Below are positions 34,169 through 42,997 of a stretch of DNA of 64,000 nt, piece by piece; within the stretch, counting starts at the first letter, position 1; each line of letters opens with the position of its first letter. The stretch is from NCBI GenBank assembly GCA_937900135.1, contig CALCDJ010000077.1, positions 1-64,000 on the forward strand. The letters run 5' to 3'. Made by a program: the position numbers and the translations under genes. This DNA is from an uncultured Blautia sp. GTDB lineage: Bacteria > Bacillota > Clostridia > Lachnospirales > Lachnospiraceae. The notes below the pieces were generated by a model. The model was not told where the DNA came from. It saw only the letters and a list, made by a program, of their open reading frames with translations, and did no database searches.

Positions 34169-36220
34169 ATGAAGGGAAATCTGAGGGAACTGAAGGGGGT
34201 CGGAGAAAAAACGGAGAAGCTGTTTGAAAAGATCGGTGTTTTCTCCATGGAAGATCTGCTTCATTATTATCCCCGAGATTATGAAACATATGAGGAACCG
34301 TCAGAGATCAGAAGTCTTGCAGAAGGCATGACCAAATCCGTCTCTGCTGTGGTTTCCTCTCCGGTATATGTAAGTCAGGGCAGAAGCAAACAGGTGATTA
34401 CCACCACGGTTTCCGATGGAAGCGGCAGTTTGTCTGTTGTCTGGTTTCATATGCCATATCTTAGAAATATGCTGAAACGCGGCAGCCATTTTGTCTTTCG
34501 GGGCAGAATTGTGAAAAAACAGGGCAGACTTACCATGGAACACCCGGAAATTTTCACACTTGCCGCTTATGAGGAAATCCTTCACAGCCTGCAGCCGGTG
34601 TACAGCCTGACTGCAGGCTTATCTAATAAGACCATTGTGAAGCTGTTGCATCTGGTGCTGGAAGAGCAGTCTTTGAAAAGAGAATATCTTCCCGAAGATC
34701 TGAAGGAACGATATCATCTGGCGGATTATAATTATGCACTGGAGGGAATTCATTTTCCAGAGAATCAGCAGCAGCTTCTTCTTGCCAGACAGAGACTGGT
34801 TTTTGATGAATTTCTTCTTTTTGTTCTGGCTGTTCAGATGCTGAAAGAAAAAACAGAAACCGCGGAAAATACCTTTCCCATGAAACAGACCTGGACAACG
34901 GAGCAGGTAATCGAAAATCTTCCTTACAAGCTCACCAATGCCCAGATGAACACCTGGCATGAGATTGAAAGGGATTTAAGGAGTCAGGCTCTTATGTCCC
35001 GTCTGGTGCAGGGAGATGTGGGAAGCGGAAAGACCATTCTTGCATTTCTTGCTATGATCATGACGGCGGAAAATGGATATCAGTCTGCGCTCATGGTGCC
35101 CACAGAGGTATTGGCCCGTCAGCATTATGAAGGGTTTCAAAAGCTGATGGAAGAGCAGGGGCTGAGTTATGAAACGGTACTGCTTACCGGTTCCAATACG
35201 GCGAAAGAAAAACGGGAGCTTTATGCCAGAATCGCATCTGGGGAGGCTTTGATCGTTATTGGAACCCATGCCCTGATTCAGGAAGCAGTTTCATACAAAA
35301 AACTGGCGCTTGTAATTACAGATGAACAGCACCGGTTTGGCGTACGTCAGAGAGAGGCGCTGACCACCATGGGAAATCCACCCAATGTGCTGGTTATGAG
35401 CGCAACGCCCATTCCCAGAACCCTTGCGATCATTTTGTACGGAGATCTGGATATTTCCATTATAGATGAACTTCCAGCCAGACGTCTGCCCATCAAAAAC
35501 TGTGTGGTGGATACCTCGTATCGTCCCAAGGCCTACCGGTTTATGGAACGTCAGGTACAGGAGGGAAGACAGGTTTATGTGATCTGCCCCATGGTAGAAG
35601 AAAGCGAAGGTATGGATGGAGAAAATGTTCTGGATTATTCTGCCCATTTAAAAGAAGTTTTTCACGGGGAGATTTCCGTTGGCTGTCTCCATGGAAAAAT
35701 GAAACCAAAGGAAAAGAATCGGATTATGGAGCAGTTTGCAGCCGGAGAAATTTCCATTCTGGTATCCACGACTGTGGTGGAGGTGGGAGTGAATGTACCC
35801 AATGCCACGGTTATGATGGTGGAGAATGCAGAGCGGTTCGGACTGGCGCAGCTGCATCAGCTCCGTGGCCGTGTAGGGCGTGGAGAACACCAGTCTTACT
35901 GTATTTTTATGCAGGGAAGTGAGGGAGAAGCCACCTCGAAGCGTCTAGAGATCCTGAACAAATCCAACGATGGTTTTTTTATTGCAGGAGAAGATTTAAA
36001 ACTTCGGGGACCTGGAGATCTTTTTGGAATTCGCCAGAGCGGGCAGATGGAATTTAAGCTGGCAGATATTTATCGGGATGCTTCTGTTTTGAAACAGGCA
36101 AGTGAAGCAGCAGCGGAAATTCTTGCGTTGGATGAGGATTTAAGCCTTCCCCAAAATCGTTTCCTTCGGGAGCAGCTACAGTCCTACAGGGAAGAAAACC
36201 TGGAGAATTTAGGACTGTAA
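34169..36220 (+). CDS. recG: ATP-dependent DNA helicase RecG
   Basis: A 683-residue superfamily 2 helicase that regresses stalled forks and processes branched DNA. The N-terminal wedge/OB domain is followed by helicase motif I GDVGSGKTILAFLAM, the DEAD-type motif ITDEQHRFGVRQR, SATPIPRTL, and motif VI QLHQLRGRVGRG. The conserved C-terminal region FGIRQSGQMEF follows. Full length. Third gene after yloU and yloV. Confidence 0.98.
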   Translation: MKGNLRELKGVGEKTEKLFEKIGVFSMEDLLHYYPRDYETYEEPSEIRSLAEGMTKSVSAVVSSPVYVSQGRSKQVITTTVSDGSGSLSVVWFHMPYLRNMLKRGSHFVFRGRIVKKQGRLTMEHPEIFTLAAYEEILHSLQPVYSLTAGLSNKTIVKLLHLVLEEQSLKREYLPEDLKERYHLADYNYALEGIHFPENQQQLLLARQRLVFDEFLLFVLAVQMLKEKTETAENTFPMKQTWTTEQVIENLPYKLTNAQMNTWHEIERDLRSQALMSRLVQGDVGSGKTILAFLAMIMTAENGYQSALMVPTEVLARQHYEGFQKLMEEQGLSYETVLLTGSNTAKEKRELYARIASGEALIVIGTHALIQEAVSYKKLALVITDEQHRFGVRQREALTTMGNPPNVLVMSATPIPRTLAIILYGDLDISIIDELPARRLPIKNCVVDTSYRPKAYRFMERQVQEGRQVYVICPMVEESEGMDGENVLDYSAHLKEVFHGEISVGCLHGKMKPKEKNRIMEQFAAGEISILVSTTVVEVGVNVPNATVMMVENAERFGLAQLHQLRGRVGRGEHQSYCIFMQGSEGEATSKRLEILNKSNDGFFIAGEDLKLRGPGDLFGIRQSGQMEFKLADIYRDASVLKQASEAAAEILALDEDLSLPQNRFLREQLQSYREENLENLGL

Positions 36221-36245
36221 AAGGGGAATGTACAGAAATAAAACC

Positions 36246-36274
36246 TTGCAAAACAGCGAAAAACGTAGTATCCT
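36246..36274 (+). promoter_or_regulatory. Promoter of the DUF6465 gene
   Basis: TTGCAA (36246-36251), 17-nt spacer, TATCCT (36269-36274), 43 nt before the start codon. Confidence 0.6.
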
Positions 36275-36316
36275 AATGTCGTAAATTATTTTTTCACCTT
36301 GTAAGGAGGCTATACA

Positions 36317-36751
36317 ATGGCTACAAAGAAAACAACAACCAAAGCAGAACCTGTGACTACTACCACTGCAAAAACATCTACCGTGAAAGAGGCTCCTGCA
36401 AAAACCCCAGTGGAGGCTCCTGTAAAAGAAGAAGCCAAAACAACCGAAAAAGCAGCCGCTAAAAAGACAACAACCAGAAAAACAACAGCTGCGAAAACCA
36501 CCACCAGAAAGACAACAACCAGAAAGACTGCTGCAAAAAAAGCTGCAGCGCCAAATACCGAAGTATACATTCAGTTCTGGGGTAAAGAGGTTTATGCAAA
36601 GGATGTGGTTGAGAATATCAAAAAAATCTGGACAGACGAGATGGGCAAGAAATTAGAAGAACTTGAAGATTTAAAGGTATATATCAAACCAGAAGAAAAT
36701 GGTGCATACTATGTGATCAATAATGAAATTACAGATTTCATTAGATTATAA
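36317..36751 (+). CDS. DUF6465 family protein with histone-H1-like tail
   Basis: A 144-residue protein in two parts. Residues 1-78 are a low-complexity Lys/Thr/Ala tail with repeated [17 protein letters not shown] units, strongly basic and predicted to be disordered, like eukaryotic H1 or bacterial histone-like tails. Residues 79-144 form a compact domain ([20 protein letters not shown] then [16 protein letters not shown]) assigned to DUF6465. Such proteins are common in Lachnospiraceae. DNA or RNA binding by the tail is likely but unproven. The gene has its own promoter, a strong AAGGAGG site and a terminator, so it is probably well expressed. Confidence 0.82.
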   Translation: MATKKTTTKAEPVTTTTAKTSTVKEAPAKTPVEAPVKEEAKTTEKAAAKKTTTRKTTAAKTTTRKTTTRKTAAKKAAAPNTEVYIQFWGKEVYAKDVVENIKKIWTDEMGKKLEELEDLKVYIKPEENGAYYVINNEITDFIRL

Positions 36752-36785
36752 GAAGAACCTCAATCCGTAATTTTACAGGAAAAGC

Positions 36786-36820
36786 TCAGGTGACAAGCAT
36801 TTGCCGCCTGAGTTTTTTTC
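36786..36820 (+). terminator. Terminator after the DUF6465 gene
   Basis: CTCAGGTG (36786-36793) pairs with CGCCTGAG (36806-36813), one wobble, followed by seven T. Confidence 0.82.
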
Positions 36821-36825
36821 AATCA

Positions 36826-36851
36826 AACAGATGGATAAAAACGATCTGTTT
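36826..36851 (+). other. Second hairpin directly before the yitT leader
   Basis: AAACAGAT (36826-36833) and ATCTGTTT (36844-36851) form an 8-bp stem with an AT-rich loop, six bases after the preceding T-run. It could be a back-up terminator or an operator for yitT. Confidence 0.45.
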
Positions 36852-36891
36852 TGTAAAATTTCAGTTTTTGGAGAATAGGAGCGGCAATCAA

Positions 36892-37746
36892 ATGAATAAG
36901 CAGATCAATTATAAAGAAATCTGGAAGGAAGGGGCGATTCTAACTGTAGCAGTGGCCATTATTGCAGCTGCAGTGTATTTTTTTCTGGTTCCAAGCAGAG
37001 CTTCTGTCAGCAGTATTTCCGGCCTGGGAATGGTGCTTTCCAATTTTGTTCCCCTGTCTCTTTCTGCGATCACCATGATTTTGAATGTGATACTTCTGAT
37101 CATTGGTTTTTTTACCTGCGGAAAAGAATTTGGGGCAAAAACCGTGTACACCAGCATTCTTCTGCCGGTTTTTATCGGTTTGTTTGAAAATCTGTTTCCC
37201 GATACAGGTTCCATTACCAACAGTCAGGAGCTGGATGTGCTTTGCTACATTCTGGTGGTCAGTGTGGGACTGAGTATTCTGTTTAACCGGAATGCTTCTT
37301 CCGGAGGGCTGGATATTGTAGCTAAGATTATGAACAAATATCTACATATGGAACTGGGAAAGGCCATGTCTCTATCCGGTATGTGTGTTGCGCTTTCCTC
37401 GGCACTGGTTTATGACAAAAAGACAGTGGTGTTAAGTATCCTGGGAACTTATTTCAATGGAATGGTTCTGGATCATTTTATCTTTGACCATAACATCAAG
37501 CGTCGTGTGTGCATCATCACAAAAAAGGAAAAGGAACTGAGAGAGTTTATCATACATGACCTTCACAGCGGCGCAACCATTTATGAGTCTGTGGGCGCAT
37601 ACAATATGGAAAAACGAAATGAAATTATTACGATTGTGGATAAAGGGGAATATCAGAAGCTGATGAATTATATGAACTATCACGATCCACAGGCGTTTAT
37701 TACCGTGTATCATGTTTCCGATATGCGATATCAGCCAAAAGGATAA
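36892..37746 (+). CDS. YitT family membrane protein
   Basis: A 284-residue protein with five to six N-terminal transmembrane segments and a C-terminal cytoplasmic DUF2179 domain of about 90 residues (from CIITKKEKELREFI onwards). SSGGLDIVAKIMNKYLHMELGKA is the conserved YitT segment. The family is widespread in Firmicutes; function unknown, possibly transport with a ligand-sensing domain. The ATG at 36892 follows ATAGGAG; upstream in-frame codons run into the terminator region. Confidence 0.85.
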   Translation: MNKQINYKEIWKEGAILTVAVAIIAAAVYFFLVPSRASVSSISGLGMVLSNFVPLSLSAITMILNVILLIIGFFTCGKEFGAKTVYTSILLPVFIGLFENLFPDTGSITNSQELDVLCYILVVSVGLSILFNRNASSGGLDIVAKIMNKYLHMELGKAMSLSGMCVALSSALVYDKKTVVLSILGTYFNGMVLDHFIFDHNIKRRVCIITKKEKELREFIIHDLHSGATIYESVGAYNMEKRNEIITIVDKGEYQKLMNYMNYHDPQAFITVYHVSDMRYQPKG

Positions 37747-37752
37747 TGGCAG

Positions 37753-37799
37753 AAATCCCATCCCGTTTCTAAAAAGCAGGAGAAACGGATGGGATTTTT
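37753..37799 (+). terminator. Terminator after yitT
   Basis: A 17-bp stem with one bulged C (37753-37770 with 37781-37797) ends in TTTTT. Confidence 0.85.
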
Positions 37800-37827
37800 A
37801 TGATTTTTTGGGATTTCCAGAGATTTG

Positions 37828-37856
37828 TTGAGGTAAAGTTGAGTAAGGGCTGTTAT
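37828..37856 (+). promoter_or_regulatory. Possible promoter of the OmpR/HisKA pair
   Basis: TTGAGG (37828-37833), 17-nt spacer, TGTTAT (37851-37856). Moderate match only. Confidence 0.4.
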
Positions 37857-37894
37857 TTTTGATAGCGGGAAAAGAGTATAGGAAGGAAAAATGG

Positions 37895-38566
37895 ATGTTT
37901 AAAATATTAATTGCAGAAGATGACCGGGAATTATGTCATCTTTTTGAAAAGGTGTTAAAAAAGCATGGATACGATGTGCTGTGTGCATCAGATGGAAAAG
38001 AGGCGCTGGAGCTTCTGGGAAAGGAATATATCGATCTGATCATTACAGATATTATGATGCCGGTGATGGATGGATATGAGCTGGTTTCAGAGCTTCGGGC
38101 AGCAGGGATTCATACCCCGGTTCTGATGATTACGGCAAAAAGCAATTTTGATGATATGCGCCAGGGATTTCTTTCCGGAAGTGACGACTATATGGTAAAA
38201 CCGGTAAATGTCAATGAGATGCTGTTGCGTGTGGGCGCTCTTTTGCGGAGAGCGCAGATCATAAGTGAGCGAAAAATGACCATTGGAATGACGGAATTAA
38301 ATTTTGATACACTGACAGTCACAGATTCCACAGGAAGCCAGGAGCTTCCCAAAAAAGAATTTCAGATCTTGTATAAGCTGGCCGCATCTCCAGGGAGAAC
38401 CTATACCAAGCAGCAGATCATGGATGATGTGTGGGGGTATGAGGTGGAGACAGATCCCCATACCATAGAGGTACACATTGGAAGACTGCGAGAACGCCTT
38501 AGAAACAATTCGGATATGGAAATTGTTACCATGCGCGGGATTGGATATAAGGTGGTGAAAAAATGA
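37895..38566 (+). CDS. OmpR/PhoB-family response regulator
   Basis: A 223-residue regulator. The receiver begins MFKILIAEDDRELC with the acidic pair, phosphoacceptor in LIITDIMMPVMDGYEL (Asp about 51), Thr in LMITAKS and Lys in YMVKPV. Residues from about 128 form a winged-helix DNA-binding domain ending in TMRGIGYKVVKK. The ATG at 37895 is chosen because it matches the family N-terminus and has AGGAAGGA upstream. Coupled to the kinase gene by a 4-nt overlap. Target genes unknown. Confidence 0.93.
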   Translation: MFKILIAEDDRELCHLFEKVLKKHGYDVLCASDGKEALELLGKEYIDLIITDIMMPVMDGYELVSELRAAGIHTPVLMITAKSNFDDMRQGFLSGSDDYMVKPVNVNEMLLRVGALLRRAQIISERKMTIGMTELNFDTLTVTDSTGSQELPKKEFQILYKLAASPGRTYTKQQIMDDVWGYEVETDPHTIEVHIGRLRERLRNNSDMEIVTMRGIGYKVVKK

Positions 38567-39588
38567 GGAAAAGAAAAAAAGAAAAAGGGTTGAAAATCGG
38601 TTCCCACCTTACAGCGGTAATCTGGATTGCGCTGGTACTTTCCCTGATCCTTTCTGCGACCCTTTTTGCAGTGCTTGATTATTTTTTTAATATACCAAGA
38701 AGTATTCCCGCTCTTGGCTGGCTTCTGATTTTCAACACATTGATTTCCGGAATTGTGACCGCTTTTTTGAATGGAAAAATCCTGGCTCCCATCACAGAAT
38801 TGAGTCAGGCTATGTCCAGGGTGTCAGAAGGAGATTTTACCGGAAAACTGGAAACCACAAGCCGTGTTCATGAAATCCAGGAATCATATAAAAGCTTTAA
38901 TATTATGACAGAGGAGCTTCGGGCAACAGAGCTTTTGCAGACAGATTTCGTATCTAATGTATCCCATGAAATCAAAACTCCCATCAGTGCCATTGAAGGA
39001 TACACCACTCTTTTGCAGGGGGATGAGCTTTCCATGGAACAGGAAGAATGTATTGATAAAATTCTTTTTAATACCAGGAGACTTTCGGATCTGGTTGGAA
39101 ATATTCTTCTCCTGTCCAGACTGGAAAATCAGAATATCCCCATGAAAAAAGAAACTTATCGGCTGGACGAACAGATCCGTCAGGCAATCCTTGCTCTGGA
39201 ACCAAAATGGACAGAGAAAGAAATGGATTTTCAGGTGGATATGGAAAATATCTGCTATACCGGGAACGAAGGACTGCTGATGCATATCTGGATCAATCTT
39301 CTGGACAATGCCATCAAATTCAGCCCGGAAAAAGGGAGGATTCAGGTTTCCCTGAAAAAAGAAGGGCAAAAGATCCGTTTTTCTGTTGCAGATGATGGCC
39401 CGGGAATTACGCCAGAGGTGAAAAATCGAATGTTTGACAAGTTTTATCAGTCAGACGGTTCCCACAGAGCAGAGGGAAATGGTCTTGGCCTTGCACTGGT
39501 TCGGCGGATTCTGGATTTGAATCATGGAACCATAGAGGTAAAAAACAGAGAGTATGGAGGCAGCGAATTTGTTGTAACGCTGCCATGA
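38563..39588 (+). CDS. HAMP/HisKA sensor histidine kinase
   Basis: A 341-residue kinase with two N-terminal transmembrane segments enclosing a very short loop, so it may sense within or near the membrane. A HAMP domain follows (NGKILAPITELSQAMSRVSEGDF region). The H-box is FVSNVSHEIKTPISAIEGY (His about 131); the ATPase domain has the N-box INLLDNAIKFS, DDGPGIT and GNGLGLALVRRI. It should phosphorylate the OmpR-type regulator encoded upstream. No transporter or target gene is adjacent. Confidence 0.93.
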   Translation: MRKRKKEKGLKIGSHLTAVIWIALVLSLILSATLFAVLDYFFNIPRSIPALGWLLIFNTLISGIVTAFLNGKILAPITELSQAMSRVSEGDFTGKLETTSRVHEIQESYKSFNIMTEELRATELLQTDFVSNVSHEIKTPISAIEGYTTLLQGDELSMEQEECIDKILFNTRRLSDLVGNILLLSRLENQNIPMKKETYRLDEQIRQAILALEPKWTEKEMDFQVDMENICYTGNEGLLMHIWINLLDNAIKFSPEKGRIQVSLKKEGQKIRFSVADDGPGITPEVKNRMFDKFYQSDGSHRAEGNGLGLALVRRILDLNHGTIEVKNREYGGSEFVVTLP

Positions 39589-39618
39589 GATTCATAGAAA
39601 TTGGAGAGGATGAAAGAA

Positions 39619-40476
39619 ATGAGTGAAAAAATAGCATTTATCGCAGATTCCTGTGCAGATCTGCCAAAAGAGATTCAGGAAAAAGAAAACGTATTTGTAC
39701 TTCCGGTTCTGGTTTCCTGTGAGGGAAAGGAATATCGGGATGGAATGGATATTTCAGCGGAAACGGTTTATGAGCATCAGAGCAGAGGAGAGGTTCCTAC
39801 CACATCTCTTCCCACTGGAGCAATGGTAGAAGAGGTATTTACCAGTGTGTTAAAAAAAGGATACAGAAAGGCAGTCATGTTCACCATGTCTTCTGCAATT
39901 TCCGGAACCTGGAATCTGTGCCGGCTTTTGTGTGAAGAGTGTGAACAGCTGGAATGTCTGGTGTTTGATTCTAAGATGGCCAGTCTGGCAGAGGGAGCTC
40001 TTCTGGTGGAAATAATGGAAGAGGTAGAGGCAGGAAGCCTGGATTGGACGGGAATTCCAGCTCGTTTGGAAGAACTGCAAAAAAACACCTTTCCATGCTT
40101 TGGAATTGATACACTGGAATTTCTTCAGAAAAACGGCCGAATTGGAAAAGCCACAGCTTTTGCCGGAAATCTTCTGAATATCATGCCCATTCTTTCCTTT
40201 GATGAAAACGGTGTCATTTCACCGGTAGAAAAGGTAAGAGGAAGAAAGAAACGCATGAACCGATTAAAGGAGCAGGCATTGGAACATATTGGAACACATC
40301 AGAACTATCGGCTATATTTTGCCAATGGCGGCTGCCCGGAAATGGTAGAGGATCTGAAACAGGAAATTTTAGGTGAGATTGGAAAAGAGGTTCCGGTTCT
40401 TGAAACAGAGCTGGGCTGTGCTCTTGCTGCTCATCTTGGCAAAAACCTGGTGGGAGTCTGTGTACAGCTTTTATAA
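39619..40476 (+). CDS. DegV family fatty-acid-binding protein
   Basis: A 285-residue DegV protein. FIADSCADLPKEI near the N-terminus, VPTTSLPTG and TMSSAISGTWN are the ligand-contact segments, and a second domain contains IDTLEFLQKNGRIGKA. DegV proteins bind a fatty acid (FakB function) and present it to FakA-type kinases such as the YloV protein encoded at 32.5 kb. Start at 39619 follows GGAGAGG 9 nt upstream; earlier in-frame codons at 39601 and 39610 overlap that site. Confidence 0.9.
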   Translation: MSEKIAFIADSCADLPKEIQEKENVFVLPVLVSCEGKEYRDGMDISAETVYEHQSRGEVPTTSLPTGAMVEEVFTSVLKKGYRKAVMFTMSSAISGTWNLCRLLCEECEQLECLVFDSKMASLAEGALLVEIMEEVEAGSLDWTGIPARLEELQKNTFPCFGIDTLEFLQKNGRIGKATAFAGNLLNIMPILSFDENGVISPVEKVRGRKKRMNRLKEQALEHIGTHQNYRLYFANGGCPEMVEDLKQEILGEIGKEVPVLETELGCALAAHLGKNLVGVCVQLL

Positions 40477-40508
40477 ATGTAAATCAAGGATGCGTCCATA
40501 TGTATGCG

Positions 40509-40548
40509 GAGCAAGTTTCTCAGGAATTGAGGGATTTGCTCTTTTTTT
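40509..40548 (+). terminator. Terminator after degV
   Basis: GAGCAA/TTGCTC (40509-40514 with 40536-40541) with an inner CTCA/TGAG pairing, followed by seven T. Confidence 0.75.
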
Positions 40549-40572
40549 GTACATTGACGCAAGAAAAAGAGA

Positions 40573-40601
40573 TTGACGAAAGTTCAGATAGTTCTTATAA
40601 T
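40573..40601 (+). promoter_or_regulatory. Promoter of the mod operon
   Basis: TTGACG (40573-40578), 17-nt spacer, consensus TATAAT (40596-40601). Confidence 0.8.
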
Positions 40602-40611
40602 GTAGTTTAGA

Positions 40612-40641
40612 TATCGAGTTATTTTTAAAAAATAATCGGTA
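40612..40641 (+). promoter_or_regulatory. Palindrome downstream of the mod -10, candidate ModE-type operator
   Basis: TATCGAGTTATTTTT (left) and AAAAATAATCGGTA (right) form an imperfect inverted repeat centred near 40627, just past the expected start of transcription. Size, AT-rich core and ATCG ends resemble ModE operators, and a ModE-type HTH is encoded in the same operon (43775-44713). Binding is inferred. Confidence 0.5.
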
Positions 40642-40686
40642 ACAAGCGTGAGCATTTGGGAAAAGAAAAGGAGGATTTTCATCACG

Positions 40687-41457
40687 ATGAAAAAAAGCAG
40701 AATGTTATGTTTGGCAGGAGTTTTAAGTGTATCTTTGGCAGCGGTTCCGGTTTATGCAGAGAAGAGCGCCAAGGAGAAGACGCTTTCCGGAGAGACGCTT
40801 CTGATTTATTGCGGCGCCGGAATGCAGAAGCCATTTCAGGAAATCGCAGATGCATTTGGAGAAGAAACGGGATGTGAAATGAATGTGACATTTGCAAATG
40901 CGGCGCAGATTCAGACGCAGATGAAAGAATCCAGGGAAGGAGACTTTTTTATTGCAGGTTCAGCAGAAGAATTAAAGCCGGTAGAAGAATATGTTGCCAA
41001 AAGTGTGGATCTGGTGAAGCATATTCCGGTACTGGTAGTAGCGGAAGGAAATGAAAAAGAAATCAAAGGGATAAAGGATCTTGCAGGAGAAGACATTCAG
41101 ACAGTAATCGGAGATCCCGAATCTACTCCCATAGGAAAAATTGCAAAAAAAGCATTTGAGGATTTTCAGATTACCGATCAGGTAACCATCGCAGCAACAA
41201 CTACCACAGCTCCACAGCTTGCTACGGTTGTTTCCATGGGAGAGGCAGATGCGGCCATCATCTGGAAAGAAAATGCAGAAGCAGAAGGAATTGAGATCTG
41301 TGATACCGCCGATTTGGATGTTTATATAAAAACCATTCCCGCAGGAAGACTGAACTTCCAGGAAAACTCCAAAGCAGGGGATCTGTTTTCGGAATTTCTG
41401 GAAACAGAAGAAGTTGCAGATATTTGGACCTCTTATGGATATGAGCTGGTAAAATGA
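40687..41457 (+). CDS. modA: Molybdate/tungstate ABC transporter substrate-binding protein
   Basis: A 256-residue extracytoplasmic binding protein of the ModA family. LLIYCGAGMQKPFQEIADAF and TFANAAQIQTQM are oxyanion-contact regions, then DPESTPIGKIAKKAFED and the late DAAIIWKENA segment. It delivers molybdate or tungstate to the permease. The signal peptide ends with VYA before EKS and has no lipobox cysteine, unusual for a Gram-positive binding protein, which is normally lipid-anchored. Start at 40687 chosen for MKKSR plus a positive N-terminus; AAGGAGG lies 9-15 nt upstream. First gene of modA-modB-modC. Confidence 0.88.
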   Translation: MKKSRMLCLAGVLSVSLAAVPVYAEKSAKEKTLSGETLLIYCGAGMQKPFQEIADAFGEETGCEMNVTFANAAQIQTQMKESREGDFFIAGSAEELKPVEEYVAKSVDLVKHIPVLVVAEGNEKEIKGIKDLAGEDIQTVIGDPESTPIGKIAKKAFEDFQITDQVTIAATTTTAPQLATVVSMGEADAAIIWKENAEAEGIEICDTADLDVYIKTIPAGRLNFQENSKAGDLFSEFLETEEVADIWTSYGYELVK

Positions 41458-42269
41458 AAAAAAGAAAACCGGATTTATTTACAGGAATCTGTCTGATCCT
41501 TATGCTGGCAGTTGTCTGTTTTGTAGGCGGGACAGTATTGCTGATTGCGATTCGCGGTTTTTCTGTTCTGCCGGAGCATCTCCGGGAAAAGGAAACGATC
41601 TTTGCGCTGTTTTTGAGTATGAAAACAGCGCTGATCTCTTCTTTGGGATGCTTTATATTTGCAGTTCCCACCGCATATATTCTGACTCATATAAAAATTC
41701 CCTTTCGGGGAATGATTGAGATCTTACTGGAATTGACGATGACTCTTCCCTACATTGTGTTGGGACTTAGTCTTTTGATCCTGTTTTCTTCCCCTATGGG
41801 CAAGGCTCTTAAGGAAGCTGGGTTCCCAGTGGTTTTCAATCAGAATGGGATTGTTCTTGCCCAATTGGCAGTGAATCTTCCCTTTGGGATTAAATTGGTA
41901 ACACAGGCCTTTCAAAGTGTGGACAGCAAACAGGAAGCTGTGGCAGGTTTGCTGGGAGCGACACCCTTTCAGCGATTTTATACCATTTTGCTTCCACTCT
42001 GTAAAAATGCTTTGGTCAGTGCATTTATCCTCATCTGGTCAAGAGCGCTTGGGGAATTTGGGGCTACACTGATGCTTGTGGGAGTGACAAGGATGAAGAC
42101 AGAAACACTGCCTGGAAATATTTACTTAAATGTGAGTACCAATAATCTGGAGGGCGCGCTGGCCAGCGCTTTTCTATTGCTGCTTCTTGCGGCTGCGGCC
42201 CTTTTGATATCCAACAGGATCACAAGGATGGACAGGAGGAGGAATCGATATGCACAGGAAAATGCCTGA
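41454..42269 (+). CDS. modB: Molybdate/tungstate ABC transporter permease
   Basis: A 271-residue permease with six or more transmembrane segments. The EAA loop that contacts the ATPase reads EAVAGLLGATPFQRFYTILLP, shown here up to 20 residues as GLLGATPFQRFYTILLP, and SRALGEFGATLMLVG is the conserved ModB/WtpB segment. Coupled to modA by an ATGA overlap and to modC by a 20-nt overlap. Confidence 0.9.
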   Translation: MKKRKPDLFTGICLILMLAVVCFVGGTVLLIAIRGFSVLPEHLREKETIFALFLSMKTALISSLGCFIFAVPTAYILTHIKIPFRGMIEILLELTMTLPYIVLGLSLLILFSSPMGKALKEAGFPVVFNQNGIVLAQLAVNLPFGIKLVTQAFQSVDSKQEAVAGLLGATPFQRFYTILLPLCKNALVSAFILIWSRALGEFGATLMLVGVTRMKTETLPGNIYLNVSTNNLEGALASAFLLLLLAAAALLISNRITRMDRRRNRYAQENA

Positions 42270-42993
42270 CAAAACTTCAAATTCTCCACTTATGGAAATC
42301 TGTGGCCTTTCCATGAAAAAAGGCAATTTTTTGTTGGAAAATATTTCATTTCAGGTATTTCCTGGAGAGATTTTGGCAATTATTGGGAAAAATGGTTCGG
42401 GAAAAACCATGCTTTTGGAAAGCATTGCCGGATTTCATCAGATCAGAACCGGAGAGGTTCTGCTGGAGGGAAAAGATATGAGCGGTTATCCCCTCCATGA
42501 GAGACAGATTGGGTATCTTTATCAGGATTATAGTCTGTTTCCTCATATGACAGCAAGGGAAAATATCGCTTATGGACTGCGTTGGAAAAAAATCCGAAAA
42601 AAAGAACGGAAGCTTCAGGTGGAGCATATGGCGGCAGAATTGGAAATTACTTCTGTGCTTGACCAGTATCCCTCTACCTTAAGCGGGGGCGAACAGCAGA
42701 GAGTGGCTCTGGCCAGGGCATTGGTGACAGAGCCGAAGCTTCTCCTTCTGGATGAGCCATTTTGCGCTCTGGATCCTTCTACGAAACAAAAGCTATATGC
42801 TCTGATCCAAAAAATTCATAAGGATTTTCTCTGTACCATTGTGTTTGTAACCCACGATTTTCAGGAGGCAGAAATTCTGGCAGAGCGAATTGGGGTTTTG
42901 TATGGAGGACGTTTGCGCGGAATCGTAGAAAGTGATAAACTGTTTACAACAGATTGGGACGAAGAGGTAAGAGAGTTTCTTGGAAAGGAATAA
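42250..42993 (+). CDS. modC: Molybdate/tungstate ABC transporter ATP-binding protein
   Basis: A 247-residue ABC ATPase. Walker A IIGKNGSGKTM, Q-loop YLYQDYSLFPHMT, signature LSGGEQQRVALARAL, Walker B LLLLDEPFCALD and the H-loop VFVTHD are all present. There is no C-terminal MOP (molybdate-binding) domain, so this is the short form. It starts inside modB with AGGAGGAAT upstream. Confidence 0.9.
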   Translation: MHRKMPDKTSNSPLMEICGLSMKKGNFLLENISFQVFPGEILAIIGKNGSGKTMLLESIAGFHQIRTGEVLLEGKDMSGYPLHERQIGYLYQDYSLFPHMTARENIAYGLRWKKIRKKERKLQVEHMAAELEITSVLDQYPSTLSGGEQQRVALARALVTEPKLLLLDEPFCALDPSTKQKLYALIQKIHKDFLCTIVFVTHDFQEAEILAERIGVLYGGRLRGIVESDKLFTTDWDEEVREFLGKE

Positions 42994-42997
42994 AGGA

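Noticed and set aside
40477..40686. Molybdenum cofactor riboswitch before modA
   Set aside because: The upstream stem-loop is the degV terminator, located before the mod promoter; the transcribed leader is only about 80 nt and shows a simple palindrome rather than a multi-stem aptamer.
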